From the NCBI GenBank assembly GCA_947456995.1, contig CANGVB010000031.1, positions 1 to 13,487 of the forward strand: a stretch of DNA of 13,487 nt. The letters are read 5' to 3'. Positions 1-7,197 of this stretch are shown one piece after another. Source of the stretch: Bryobacteraceae bacterium. Its GTDB lineage: Bacteria; Acidobacteriota; Terriglobia; Bryobacterales; Bryobacteraceae. A model generated the notes under the pieces. It saw only the letters and a list, made by a program, of their open reading frames with translations, was not told the DNA's origin and searched no databases. The position numbers and the translations under genes were made by a program. Each line of letters opens with the position of its first letter. Position 1 is the first letter of the stretch.

Positions 1-817
1 CATAGGCGACACTGACGAAGAAACTGGCGGGGAGCCGGTTGGCGGCGACGATTTTGCAGCCGATGAGACTTGCCTTGCCGCCGAAGCCCATGGCGCCGAT
101 GGAGATCTTGTTTGCTTCTTCCATGATTTCCGCTTCGAGTTTGGCGAGGACCGGATCGGGGTTGGTGTCGTCGAGGGTGCGGAAGAGTTGCTCTTTGGCG
201 AGCCAGTAGCCGTGGGCGCGATCGCTACCGATGCAGACGCCGATGGCACCGGGAGCGCAGCCCTGGCCCTGAGCCTGCCAGACGGCATGGAGGAGACACT
301 TGCGGACGCCTTCGAGGTCGCGGCCAGCCTTGCCCATGTGGTCGAGATTGGCGGGCAGGGAGTATTGGATGTTTTTGTTTTCGCAGCCGCCGCCCTTGAG
401 CAGGAGCTTTACTTCGATGTCGTCTTCTTCCCACTGCTCAAAGTGGATGACGGGGGTTTCGTGGCCGAGGTTGTCGCCGGAGTTTTTGCCGGTGATGCTG
501 TCGACGGAGTTGGGCCGGAGCTTGCCACGGCGGGTGGCTTCGGCGACGGCTTCCTGGATCGCACGCTTGAGGGCGATCTGATTTGTGCCGACGGGGGTGT
601 GCACGAGGAAGGTGGGCATGCCTGTGTCCTGGCAGATGGGGCCCTGGTCTTCGACGGCCATGTCGACGTTGGTGGCAATGATGCTGAGAGCCTGCGCGCT
701 TTGGGTGTCGGGTGTCTCGGCGGCCATGGTGGTTCCCATGGCGGCGCGTACATCGGGAGGAAGATTGACAGAGGTTTGCGTGATCAGCTCAACCAGTGAG
801 CCGGCGAGAAAGTCCAT
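1..817 (-). CDS. Class I (Fe-S) fumarate hydratase, alpha region (partial)
   Basis: This is an oxygen-sensitive [4Fe-4S] hydro-lyase that interconverts fumarate and malate in the TCA cycle, in the cytoplasm. 272 codons are visible from the ATG at 817, and the gene continues past the left edge. Seen: ICQDTG near residues 61-66, with candidate cluster ligand C62; KGGGCENKN near 141-149; GCAPG near 186-190 (C187); and GAMGFGGKAS near 241-250, which matches the family pattern GPMGLGGKT. C62 and C187 are the likely cluster ligands in this part. The alpha region is about 280 residues, so it is nearly complete. Whether a beta domain is fused or encoded separately cannot be seen. The start has no Shine-Dalgarno sequence, but a -10-like hexamer (TAGAAT) lies 11 nt upstream. 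It is divergent from the S9 peptidase. The tartrate dehydratase alpha subunit is a related alternative. Confidence 0.87.
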   Translation of the reverse strand, partial: MDFLAGSLVELITQTSVNLPPDVRAAMGTTMAAETPDTQSAQALSIIATNVDMAVEDQGPICQDTGMPTFLVHTPVGTNQIALKRAIQEAVAEATRRGKLRPNSVDSITGKNSGDNLGHETPVIHFEQWEEDDIEVKLLLKGGGCENKNIQYSLPANLDHMGKAGRDLEGVRKCLLHAVWQAQGQGCAPGAIGVCIGSDRAHGYWLAKEQLFRTLDDTNPDPVLAKLEAEIMEEANKISIGAMGFGGKASLIGCKIVAANRLPASFFVSVAY

Positions 818-840
818 AACAACAGCGTATTCTAAGATTC
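818..840. promoter_or_regulatory. Divergent promoter with overlapping -10-like hexamers
   Basis: Only 23 bp separate the two divergent start codons. On the plus strand TATTCT (828-833) sits 7 nt before the peptidase ATG. On the minus strand TAGAAT (834-829) sits 11 nt before the fumarase ATG. The two hexamers overlap almost completely, so one AT-rich core could serve both directions. Neither gene has a Shine-Dalgarno sequence, and the spacing would give leaderless or nearly leaderless mRNAs. No good -35 hexamer was found for either direction, so this is an inference from position and sequence. Confidence 0.35.
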
Positions 841-2778
841 ATGCGAATTCTGGTTTGCCTTTCATTTGTTGTGTCGTTGCTGGGGCAGGCGCCTTCGTCG
901 AAGGAAGCTCTTTCGATGCAGAAGCCGATGGATGCGGTGATTTCTCCGGACGGGAAATATGTCGCTTACGTTTTGTCTCGTACCAACTGGGAAGACAATG
1001 CCAATGAGTCTGATCTTTATCTGGCAGAGTTGGGGACTACGAAGAGTCTGAAGCTGACGGCGAGCCGGAAGAGTTCTTCTGCGCCGGCTTGGGCTGCCGA
1101 TAGCAAACACATCGCGTTTTTGTCCAACAGGGAAGGGAAGCAGCAGGTCTATCTGATTCCTGTTGCCGGTGGCGAGGCGATGCAGTTGACCGATCACGAG
1201 ACTGGCGTGAACAGTTTTGAGTGGGGGGATGCGGGTAAGATTTACTTCCTGGCTGCGGATGCCGAGTCGAGTGCGGCAAAGGATCGTAAGAAGCAATATG
1301 GCGAGCTGACGGTGATCGATGAAGAGTACACGATGAGCCATGTGTGGCGGGTGAAGGTTGGAGATACGCCGAAGCAAAAGGCCGAGCGATTGACCGAGGG
1401 CGACTTTACGGTGATGTCGATTGCGGTGGACAAGACGGGATCGCAGTTGGCAGTGGTGACCAAGAAGAACCCGGACCTTTCGACGCTTGGGGCGAAGCTG
1501 CAAATTCTCGACCCTGCAACGAAGGCGCTGCGGGTGTTGGCCGAGACACGGAATCAGTTTAGCCGTGTGGTGTGGTCTCCCGATTCGAAGGAGCTGGCTT
1601 ATACGACTCCGGGGGAGGTGGAGTTTAGCTACTACGTGAATGGGTTTATCGAGGTGCGGCCGGTGTCTGGCGGAGCTGCGCGGAAGGTGTCTGGAACGGT
1701 GGATGAGCAGCCGATTCTGGTGGACTGGACTTCGCGTGGGATCTACTTTCTGGCTCGTAACAAGACGTCGATGAATGCATACATTGCCAATCCTTCTTCT
1801 GATTCACCGCGTGAATTGAACCTGCCTTCGGGCTGGACGATGAATAGTGTTTCGTTGACCAAGAGTCTGGACAAGGTGGCGTTCATCGGGGCGAGCACGA
1901 GCCAGAATCTGGAAGTGTATGTGACGCCGAGCACGTCCTGGGCACCGCAGGCTGTGACCAACTTGAAGACGCAGTGGGCGAAGTTTCAGCCGGCGAGGCG
2001 CGAGGTGGTGTCGTGGAAATCGAAGGATGGCGCGACCGTGGAAGGCATCCTGTTTACGCCGCAGAATTTTGATCGCACCAAGAAGCATCCGTTGCTGGTG
2101 ATCATTCATGGTGGCCCGAGCGGGATTGATTTGCCTTATGTGACGCCAGACAGCTACTATCCAGCCGAGCAGTTTGTGGCCAAGGGTGGGCTGGTGTTGC
2201 GGCCGAACTATCGCGGCTCGATTGGTTATGGAGCAAAGTTTCGTGCGCTTAATGTCGGGAATCTTGGGGTTGGCGATGCGTGGGATGTTCTGTCTGGCAT
2301 TGATCATTTGATTGCGCAGGGCTTTGTGGACGGGGCGCGGGTGGGCAGTATGGGGTGGAGCCAGGGTGGCTATATTTCAGCATTCCTTGCGACGGCTCAT
2401 GCAGATCGATTCAAGGCACTGAGCGTTGGGGCAGGGATCTCGAACTGGGTTACCTATTACGTCAATACCGACATTCATCCCTTTACGCGCCAGTACTTGA
2501 AGGCGACCCCGTGGGACGACATGGAGGTTTATAAAAAGACCTCGCCGATGACCTACATCAAGCAGGCGAAGGCCCCGGTGTTGATCCAGCATGGGGATAA
2601 CGACAAGCGTGTGCCGCCGCCGAATGCCTTTGAGTTGTACCAGGGTTTGAAGGATGTCGGAGTGCCTGCACGACTGGTTTTATACAAGGGTTTCGGGCAT
2701 GGGATCAACAAGCCGAAAGAGGCGATGCATGTGATGGATGAGAACCTGAGCTGGTTCTCGCGGTACGTGATCAATTGA
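841..2778 (+). CDS. Secreted S9 family (prolyl oligopeptidase-like) peptidase
   Basis: A serine peptidase of the acylaminoacyl/dipeptidyl peptidase type that cleaves short peptides, probably in the periplasm or outside the cell. The 645-residue length fits S9C enzymes. Seen: a short Sec signal (MRILVCLSFVVSLLGQA, cleavage around residue 17), which supports this ATG. Next comes a WD40-like beta-propeller over about residues 25-370, with repeats of the type ISPDGKYVAYV, WAADSKHIAFLS and WSPDSKELAYT. The alpha/beta hydrolase domain covers about 390-645. Within it HGGPSG (423-428) forms the oxyanion region, GWSQGG holds nucleophile S507, HGDNDKRVP holds D588, and GFGHG holds H620, so the triad is complete. 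Its 3' end overlaps the convergent adaptor gene by 8 bp. The natural substrate is unknown. Confidence 0.93.
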   Translation: MRILVCLSFVVSLLGQAPSSKEALSMQKPMDAVISPDGKYVAYVLSRTNWEDNANESDLYLAELGTTKSLKLTASRKSSSAPAWAADSKHIAFLSNREGKQQVYLIPVAGGEAMQLTDHETGVNSFEWGDAGKIYFLAADAESSAAKDRKKQYGELTVIDEEYTMSHVWRVKVGDTPKQKAERLTEGDFTVMSIAVDKTGSQLAVVTKKNPDLSTLGAKLQILDPATKALRVLAETRNQFSRVVWSPDSKELAYTTPGEVEFSYYVNGFIEVRPVSGGAARKVSGTVDEQPILVDWTSRGIYFLARNKTSMNAYIANPSSDSPRELNLPSGWTMNSVSLTKSLDKVAFIGASTSQNLEVYVTPSTSWAPQAVTNLKTQWAKFQPARREVVSWKSKDGATVEGILFTPQNFDRTKKHPLLVIIHGGPSGIDLPYVTPDSYYPAEQFVAKGGLVLRPNYRGSIGYGAKFRALNVGNLGVGDAWDVLSGIDHLIAQGFVDGARVGSMGWSQGGYISAFLATAHADRFKALSVGAGISNWVTYYVNTDIHPFTRQYLKATPWDDMEVYKKTSPMTYIKQAKAPVLIQHGDNDKRVPPPNAFELYQGLKDVGVPARLVLYKGFGHGINKPKEAMHVMDENLSWFSRYVIN

Positions 2779-3811
2779 GGAAGCGAACCTGTGCGGTCAT
2801 CCCTGGCTTGATGGTGGGCGAGGGTGAAGTGAATTCGACGATGGCTTGATTGTCGCTGATCTCGCGGATGGTGCCATTGAGCGGGGCCTCGCCTGCTTCA
2901 GCGATCTGGACGAAGACGCGGCCACCGGCCTTTAGCTTCTTTGCGAGTTCGGGCGGTACTTCGGTGAGGATGTCCATTGCGGTGAGGTCGCTGGCGATCT
3001 CGAAGAGGTCTTCGATGTCGCGCGTGACTTGTTCGCCCGGGTTCTTGCGGTGGCCGATGAGAAGGCCTGAGACGGGTGCCTTTACTGTGCCGGTGAGGAG
3101 TTCGGTGTCGGCTTCTTCGAGATCTGTGGTGGCTTCGCGCAGGCGAGTCTTGGCTTCTTCGACGCTGGACTGCAGACTGGCGACTTTGGCTTCGGAGCTT
3201 CTGGCTGCGTCCTGAGTACCTTTAAGATCTTCTACGAGTTTGCGGAAGTCTGCTTCGGATTTTTCGAAGGTCTTGCGGGCGGCTGCGCCCTCGCGGTAAA
3301 GCCGCTGCATTTTGTCGAAGGCTTTGTTGGCCGATTCATAGTTGGAACGAACCATCGCGAGGTCTGCGCTGGCGCGGCTGGCTTCGAGGCGGGCTGCGAG
3401 GAGCTGGCTTTCGAGGTCTGCAACTTTGCCTTGAGCGCGCTCGAGATCTTCTTCTGTTTTTTGCTTCTGGCCTTCTACAGCAGTGTTCTGGATCTTGCCG
3501 AGAAGCTGGCCTTCAAAGACTTCGTCACCATCGGCGACGTCGACCGATTCGAGGGTGCCATCGATGGGGGCTGGGATGAGAACTGTGTTGCGAGCTCGGA
3601 TCTTGCCGGAATAGGTTTGTCCGAGAGGGTCTGGAAGGGCTTTGGGTTTTGCGGCCTCGATGGCGGCGAGAGTGCGGCGCTGATACTCCTGATAGCCGTA
3701 CCAGGAGCCACCGGCGATCAGGGCGGTGAACAACAATACTGGCCCGTAAAGCATCCATCGGGATGCAAGGAAAGAGCCCAGACGGGAATTGGTAAGGCGG
3801 GGCGAGTGCAT
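2771..3811 (-). CDS. HlyD-type periplasmic adaptor (membrane fusion protein)
   Basis: An adaptor that links an inner-membrane transporter to an outer-membrane channel in tripartite export systems. Numbering is from the ATG at 3811 (346 residues). Seen: a cytoplasmic N-terminus and one membrane segment at about 18-40; the first lipoyl half at about 66-110; a long alpha-helical coiled-coil hairpin at about 112-238, rich in E, K, A and regularly spaced L; the second lipoyl half beginning GTVKAPVSGLLIG at about 241; and a beta-barrel to the end, closing with IKPGMTAQVRFLN. A GTG at 3820 in the same frame is an alternative start, and neither start has a clear Shine-Dalgarno sequence. It follows the Rrf2 gene by about 30 bp and is probably co-transcribed with it. 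No transporter or outer-membrane channel gene is in the window, so the cargo is unknown. Confidence 0.88.
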   Translation of the reverse strand: MHSPRLTNSRLGSFLASRWMLYGPVLLFTALIAGGSWYGYQEYQRRTLAAIEAAKPKALPDPLGQTYSGKIRARNTVLIPAPIDGTLESVDVADGDEVFEGQLLGKIQNTAVEGQKQKTEEDLERAQGKVADLESQLLAARLEASRASADLAMVRSNYESANKAFDKMQRLYREGAAARKTFEKSEADFRKLVEDLKGTQDAARSSEAKVASLQSSVEEAKTRLREATTDLEEADTELLTGTVKAPVSGLLIGHRKNPGEQVTRDIEDLFEIASDLTAMDILTEVPPELAKKLKAGGRVFVQIAEAGEAPLNGTIREISDNQAIVEFTSPSPTIKPGMTAQVRFLN

Positions 3812-3843
3812 GCTCTGCACTCATTGTGACGCATCCCTGACAG

Positions 3844-4341
3844 CTAGGCGCTGGCAGCAGTGCGATTGACGGGTTGGGGCAGAATCAAAGCGCCATGGCG
3901 AGACTCTAGCATCTCGTGCATCACAGATTCTTTCTGCAGCAGTTCCGCCACAGTTGTGTGAAAGAGGACTTTTTCCAGCATGTGCTGGAGGCCAATCCAT
4001 AATGCCCTCATACTGCAATCCGAATTGTGAACACAGGCCATTTCAAGCCCGGAATGACGACCGCAAAACTTGTCTCCGAAGAGCTTGCCACCAAGGGCTT
4101 CTAGCACTTCACCAACGAAAACCGTGTTGGCAGGCTTGGCCAGCGTGTAGCCACCCGATTGACCACGGACACTCTTGACAAACCCTGCAATTCGAAGCAG
4201 ACGCATGAGCTTGGCAACGTTTGGTATGGACAGTCCTTCAGCTCGGCTGATCTCCGGTATACTTAGGCTAGCCTCTTCGCCGCGGCTCGCCATTTGGAGC
4301 AAACAACGAAGTCCGTATTCTTCCTGCGCGCTCAGTTTCAT
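3844..4341 (-). CDS. Rrf2 family transcriptional regulator, probable Fe-S sensor
   Basis: A cytoplasmic DNA-binding regulator of the IscR/NsrR/RirA group, 165 residues. Seen: an N-terminal winged helix (MKLSAQEEYGLRCLLQMA at the start, then a helix-turn-helix around residues 27-50 and GQSGGYTLAKP at about 60-70, the wing typical of Rrf2). Three cysteines follow, C93, C103 and C109, the last in the stretch DCSMRALW typical of Rrf2 proteins with clusters. The spacing is C-X9-C-X5-C, against C-X5-C-X5-C in IscR. The ligand (iron-sulfur state, nitric oxide or iron) cannot be told. There is no Shine-Dalgarno sequence. A -10-like TAAAAT ends 7 nt before the ATG, suggesting a leaderless mRNA. It heads a likely operon with the HlyD adaptor and is divergent from the glucan phosphorylase. 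Autoregulation through the 4354-4371 palindrome is likely. Confidence 0.9.
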   Translation of the reverse strand: MKLSAQEEYGLRCLLQMASRGEEASLSIPEISRAEGLSIPNVAKLMRLLRIAGFVKSVRGQSGGYTLAKPANTVFVGEVLEALGGKLFGDKFCGRHSGLEMACVHNSDCSMRALWIGLQHMLEKVLFHTTVAELLQKESVMHEMLESRHGALILPQPVNRTAASA

Positions 4342-4348
4342 AAGCCGT

Positions 4349-4377
4349 ATTTTAACTCAACATGTTAAGTTTTCACG
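4349..4377 (-). promoter_or_regulatory. Candidate promoter of the rrf2-hlyD unit
   Basis: Read on the minus strand, TAAAAT (4354-4349) is a fair -10 element 7 nt upstream of the rrf2 ATG. A 17-bp spacer (4371-4355) is occupied by the palindrome, and the -35 position (4377-4372, CGTGAA) is poor. A weak -35 would make the promoter depend on extra features. Assigned by spacing only. Confidence 0.4.
4354..4371. promoter_or_regulatory. Palindromic operator candidate 1 (rrf2 promoter spacer)
   Basis: The 18-bp sequence AACTCAACATGTTAAGTT is symmetric except for one base pair (positions 5 and 14 of the site), with a perfect AACATGTT core. It fills the spacer of the candidate rrf2 promoter and touches its -10 element. 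Size, symmetry and placement fit a dimeric Rrf2 operator used for autorepression. Which protein binds it is inference. Confidence 0.5.
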
Positions 4378-4379
4378 AT

Positions 4380-4399
4380 ATATTAAAGTCGTTTAATAT
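4380..4399. promoter_or_regulatory. Palindromic operator candidate 2 (between rrf2 and the phosphorylase gene)
   Basis: ATATTAAA (4380-4387) and TTTAATAT (4392-4399) are perfect 8-bp inverted arms around GTCG. The site lies upstream of the rrf2 promoter, and its right arm covers the -35 position of a possible phosphorylase promoter (-10-like TAAGAT at 4417-4422, 17-bp spacing). Its sequence differs from palindrome 1, so a second regulator, or a lower-affinity site for the same one, is possible. An 8-bp palindrome TACTAGTA follows at 4401-4408. Confidence 0.42.
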
Positions 4400-4455
4400 G
4401 TACTAGTATGTTCGGTTAAGATACTCTACCTTTTACTCAGGTCTAACTCACTCAT

Positions 4456-6999
4456 ATGCCATTTCAGATTCAACCAATATCAGAATTCCTTGTGCGTCCT
4501 ACTTTGCCACCGGCATTGAGCCGATTGCCGGAAATTGCAACTAATGTGCTTTGGAGTTGGGACCACCAGTTGCGTGCATTGTTTCGACGTTTGGACCCGG
4601 TGCTGTGGCGCGAGAGTCATAACCCTGTTCTGATGTTGAGCCGGCTACAGCCTGAGACCTTGGCAAAAGCGGCTTCTGACCCTCGTTATCTTGCGGTATA
4701 TAAGCGTGCGTGTGAACGATTTGACAGCTATATGCAGGCACCTCCCGCTTATAACGACGACCGTTTGATCGCCTACTTTTCGATGGAATACGGTTTGGCG
4801 GAATGTATGCCGATTTACTCGGGTGGACTTGGGGTTTTAAGTGGCGATCACATGAAATCGTCTAGCGATGAAAATTACCCCTTAGTTGGTGTTGGACTTT
4901 TGTATCAGAAAGGGTATTTTCAACAGAGCTTGAATTCGGATGGATGGCAGCAGGAGCGTACTCCTGTAAACGACTTCTACCAGTTGCCTGTGCTGCCTGT
5001 GCTGAAGGAAGACGGCACAGAGTTGATTGTCAAGGTGACGATGCCTGGCGGTGTGGTGTCGATCAAGGTTTGGCAGATGATGGTGGGCCGCGTGAAGCTC
5101 TATCTGATGGATACGAACATCCCTCAGAATCCTACGCAGGAATACCGTGATATCACCGACCAGCTTTATGGCGGCGATTCTCATACACGCATCCGTCAGG
5201 AGATCGTTCTCGGGATTGGCGGCTTGCGGGCGTTGAGTGCGATGGGGTTGAAGCCGAATGTCTTCCACATGAATGAAGGCCACTCGGCGTTTATGCCGCT
5301 CGAGCGAACGCGCCTGCTGATGGTGGATCAGAAGCTGAGCTTTGCCGAGGCGTTTGAGACGGCAAGGGCCAGCAATATCTTTACGACCCATACGAGCGTA
5401 CCGGCCGGGATCGACCTCTTCGACGGAGGCCTCGTGTATGAATACCTGAGTGCGTATTGTGAGGAGGCTGGAATTCCTATCGATCAGATGTTTGCACTGG
5501 GCCGCCGGAATCCATCCGACACCTCAGAGCGTTATTCGATGGCGATTCTTGCGATGAAAGCTTCTTCTTATCGCAACGCGGTTTCGGTTTTGCATGGTGA
5601 TGTATCGCGCGAGATGTGGGCCGAGTTGTGGCCTGGATTGCCGGTGGAGGAAGTGCCGATCACCTCTGTGACCAACGGGATTCACTTGCCGACCATGCTT
5701 TACGGGGAATTGGCCATGCTCTATGACCAGTACCTGCAGCCAGACTGGCGTGAGCGTTATGTAGACCCGAAGATCTGGGACGATGTGAAGGACATTCCGG
5801 CGCGGGAGTTGTGGGAAGTACACAAGAAGCAGAAGCGGCAACTGGTGCAGTTTGTGCGGGAGCGCTCGGCCAAGGCTGCAGAGCGACGCAATGCGAGTGC
5901 AACCGAGATTCATCGTCTGGAGCAGGTGCTTGATCCGGACGCATTCACGATTGGCTTTGCCCGCCGCTTTGCCACCTACAAGCGCGCGACGCTGATCTTC
6001 CGCGATGTAGCGCGACTGAAGAAGTTGCTGAACTCAAAGGACCGGCCGGTGCAGATCATCATTGCCGGCAAGGCCCACCCGAAGGATCATCCGGGCAAGA
6101 CATTGATTCGCGAGATTGTGCAGTTGTCGAGAGACCCGGAGCTGGCACCGCATCTTGTCTTTGTCGAAGATTACAGCTTGCAGGTAGCGCGTGAGATGGT
6201 GCAGGGTGTTGACCTCTGGTTGAATAACCCCCGCCGCGGCGAAGAAGCTTGCGGCACCAGCGGCATGAAGGCGGCTATCAACGGCGTGCCGAATCTGAGC
6301 ATCCTCGATGGCTGGTGGGATGAGGCCTATGAATCCGATCTCGGCTTTGCGCTTGGAGATCGTGACGGGTATGAACCTGGCCAGGATGAGTTTCATGCCT
6401 CGGGGATCTATTCGATTCTTGAGAACGAAATTTTGCCGATGTACTTCCAGCGCGGGGAAGATGGATTGCCAGTGGAGTGGCTGGAGCGGGTGAGAAATTG
6501 CATTCGCAAGATCAGCCCGCAGTTCAATGCCCAGCGCATGATTCGTGAATACATGCATCGTCTTTATGAGCCTGCCTATGAGGCGGCGCTGGCCTATCGT
6601 GAAGACGGCTACAAAACTTCACGCGACAAAGCGAAGTGGGCGACTCAGGTTCAGGAGGCTTGGAACCAGGTTCGCTTTATCGACATGGGGCCAACACCTG
6701 AGAGCCTGCTCACGAGCGGCGAGCAACTGCCCTTCCGAGTAACGGTTGACCTTGCCGGGCTGCTGCCTACCGATGTGCGTGTAGAAGCGCTGGTGGGCGT
6801 TGTGTCGGCAAGCGGGATGCTGGAACGTTCTGAAGTGGTAAGCCTCAAGGCAGGGGAACAAAAAGGCAGTGTCTGCGTATTTGAATGCAACTATGTTCCA
6901 AAGCACACTGGGCGATTGGGCTACGGATTGCGGATCACTCCGAATCACTTTACCGACCCGATCACGCGGCCCTGTGGAGCGCTCATCCGCTGGGCCTAA
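4456..6999 (+). CDS. glgP: Alpha-glucan (glycogen/maltodextrin) phosphorylase, GT35
   Basis: A PLP enzyme that releases glucose-1-phosphate from the non-reducing ends of glycogen or maltodextrin in the cytoplasm. The 847 residues fit the long bacterial subfamily that carries a DUF3417 domain at the N-terminus (about residues 13-125, starting LPPALSRLPEIATNVLWSW). Seen: IAYFSMEYGL (105-114); YSGGLGVLSGDH (121-132); HMNEGHSAF (271-279); TSVTNGIH (403-410); FARRFATYKR (501-510); and the PLP signature EACGTSGMKAAIN (597-609), with cofactor lysine K605. The start gives the expected N-terminus, although the AGG at 4439-4441 is a distant ribosome site. Nearby genes are not glycogen genes, and there is no sign of an operon partner. 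The 5' part and its upstream region are more AT-rich than the rest. Confidence 0.95.
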   Translation: MPFQIQPISEFLVRPTLPPALSRLPEIATNVLWSWDHQLRALFRRLDPVLWRESHNPVLMLSRLQPETLAKAASDPRYLAVYKRACERFDSYMQAPPAYNDDRLIAYFSMEYGLAECMPIYSGGLGVLSGDHMKSSSDENYPLVGVGLLYQKGYFQQSLNSDGWQQERTPVNDFYQLPVLPVLKEDGTELIVKVTMPGGVVSIKVWQMMVGRVKLYLMDTNIPQNPTQEYRDITDQLYGGDSHTRIRQEIVLGIGGLRALSAMGLKPNVFHMNEGHSAFMPLERTRLLMVDQKLSFAEAFETARASNIFTTHTSVPAGIDLFDGGLVYEYLSAYCEEAGIPIDQMFALGRRNPSDTSERYSMAILAMKASSYRNAVSVLHGDVSREMWAELWPGLPVEEVPITSVTNGIHLPTMLYGELAMLYDQYLQPDWRERYVDPKIWDDVKDIPARELWEVHKKQKRQLVQFVRERSAKAAERRNASATEIHRLEQVLDPDAFTIGFARRFATYKRATLIFRDVARLKKLLNSKDRPVQIIIAGKAHPKDHPGKTLIREIVQLSRDPELAPHLVFVEDYSLQVAREMVQGVDLWLNNPRRGEEACGTSGMKAAINGVPNLSILDGWWDEAYESDLGFALGDRDGYEPGQDEFHASGIYSILENEILPMYFQRGEDGLPVEWLERVRNCIRKISPQFNAQRMIREYMHRLYEPAYEAALAYREDGYKTSRDKAKWATQVQEAWNQVRFIDMGPTPESLLTSGEQLPFRVTVDLAGLLPTDVRVEALVGVVSASGMLERSEVVSLKAGEQKGSVCVFECNYVPKHTGRLGYGLRITPNHFTDPITRPCGALIRWA

Positions 7000-7051
7000 A
7001 ACATTTCTCTGGAATCTTGTTGGATTCTGTGATACACAAAGGATGGATCTC

Positions 7052-7110
7052 CGTTTCGCGCACTTGCCCCTCGTATCGGCCGTGCCAGCTTTGGGAGCAA
7101 AGCGGAAACG
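7052..7110 (+). other. Possible folded RNA element (three-way junction)
   Basis: Inside the 198-bp gap after the phosphorylase gene, an outer helix CGTTTC/GAAACG (7052-7057 with 7105-7110) encloses a short helix GCAC/GTGC (7060-7063 with 7082-7085) and a perfect tetraloop hairpin GCTTTG-GGAG-CAAAGC (7088-7103). No U-run follows, so it is not a classical terminator. It could be 3' UTR structure, a leader of the next gene, or chance. I do not recognise an RNA family. Confidence 0.25.
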
Positions 7111-7148
7111 AGCAATTCACTCTCCTCTTGTCGGACACCCCAACGAAG

Positions 7149-7176
7149 TTTACAGGATCGCGGCAAGTGTTATGTT
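7149..7176 (+). promoter_or_regulatory. Candidate sigma70-type promoter
   Basis: TTTACA (7149-7154), a 16-bp spacer, and TATGTT (7171-7176) preceded by TG at 7168-7169 (extended -10) form a reasonable promoter for the cysteine-rich gene at 7198. The start point would fall near 7183, giving a very short leader that still includes AAAGGA at 7188-7193. Confidence 0.35.
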
Positions 7177-7180
7177 TTTC

Positions 7181-7193
7181 AAGGAGTAAAGGA
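7181..7193 (+). promoter_or_regulatory. Ribosome binding site of the cysteine-rich gene
   Basis: AAGGAG (7181-7186) and AAAGGA (7188-7193) lie 11 and 4 nt before the ATG at 7198. This is the clearest Shine-Dalgarno region in the window and fixes this start, in contrast with the fumarase, peptidase and rrf2 genes, which have none. Confidence 0.6.
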
Positions 7194-7197
7194 CCGC

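Noticed and set aside
188-799. 203-codon open frame on the plus strand
   Set aside because: It is antisense to the fumarase gene, whose protein has clear family motifs; the frame is a codon-bias shadow.
1804-2307. 167-codon minus-strand frame inside the peptidase gene
   Set aside because: Basic, low-complexity shadow frame opposite a well-supported S9 domain.
4882-5391. 169-codon minus-strand frame inside the phosphorylase gene
   Set aside because: His/Arg-rich shadow of a well-supported gene.
7043-7189. 48-codon frame (ATG to TAA) ahead of the cysteine-rich gene
   Set aside because: AAAGG is directly against the ATG with no spacing, the protein has no recognisable feature, and it overlaps the possible RNA structure and promoter. 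Not strong enough to call a gene.
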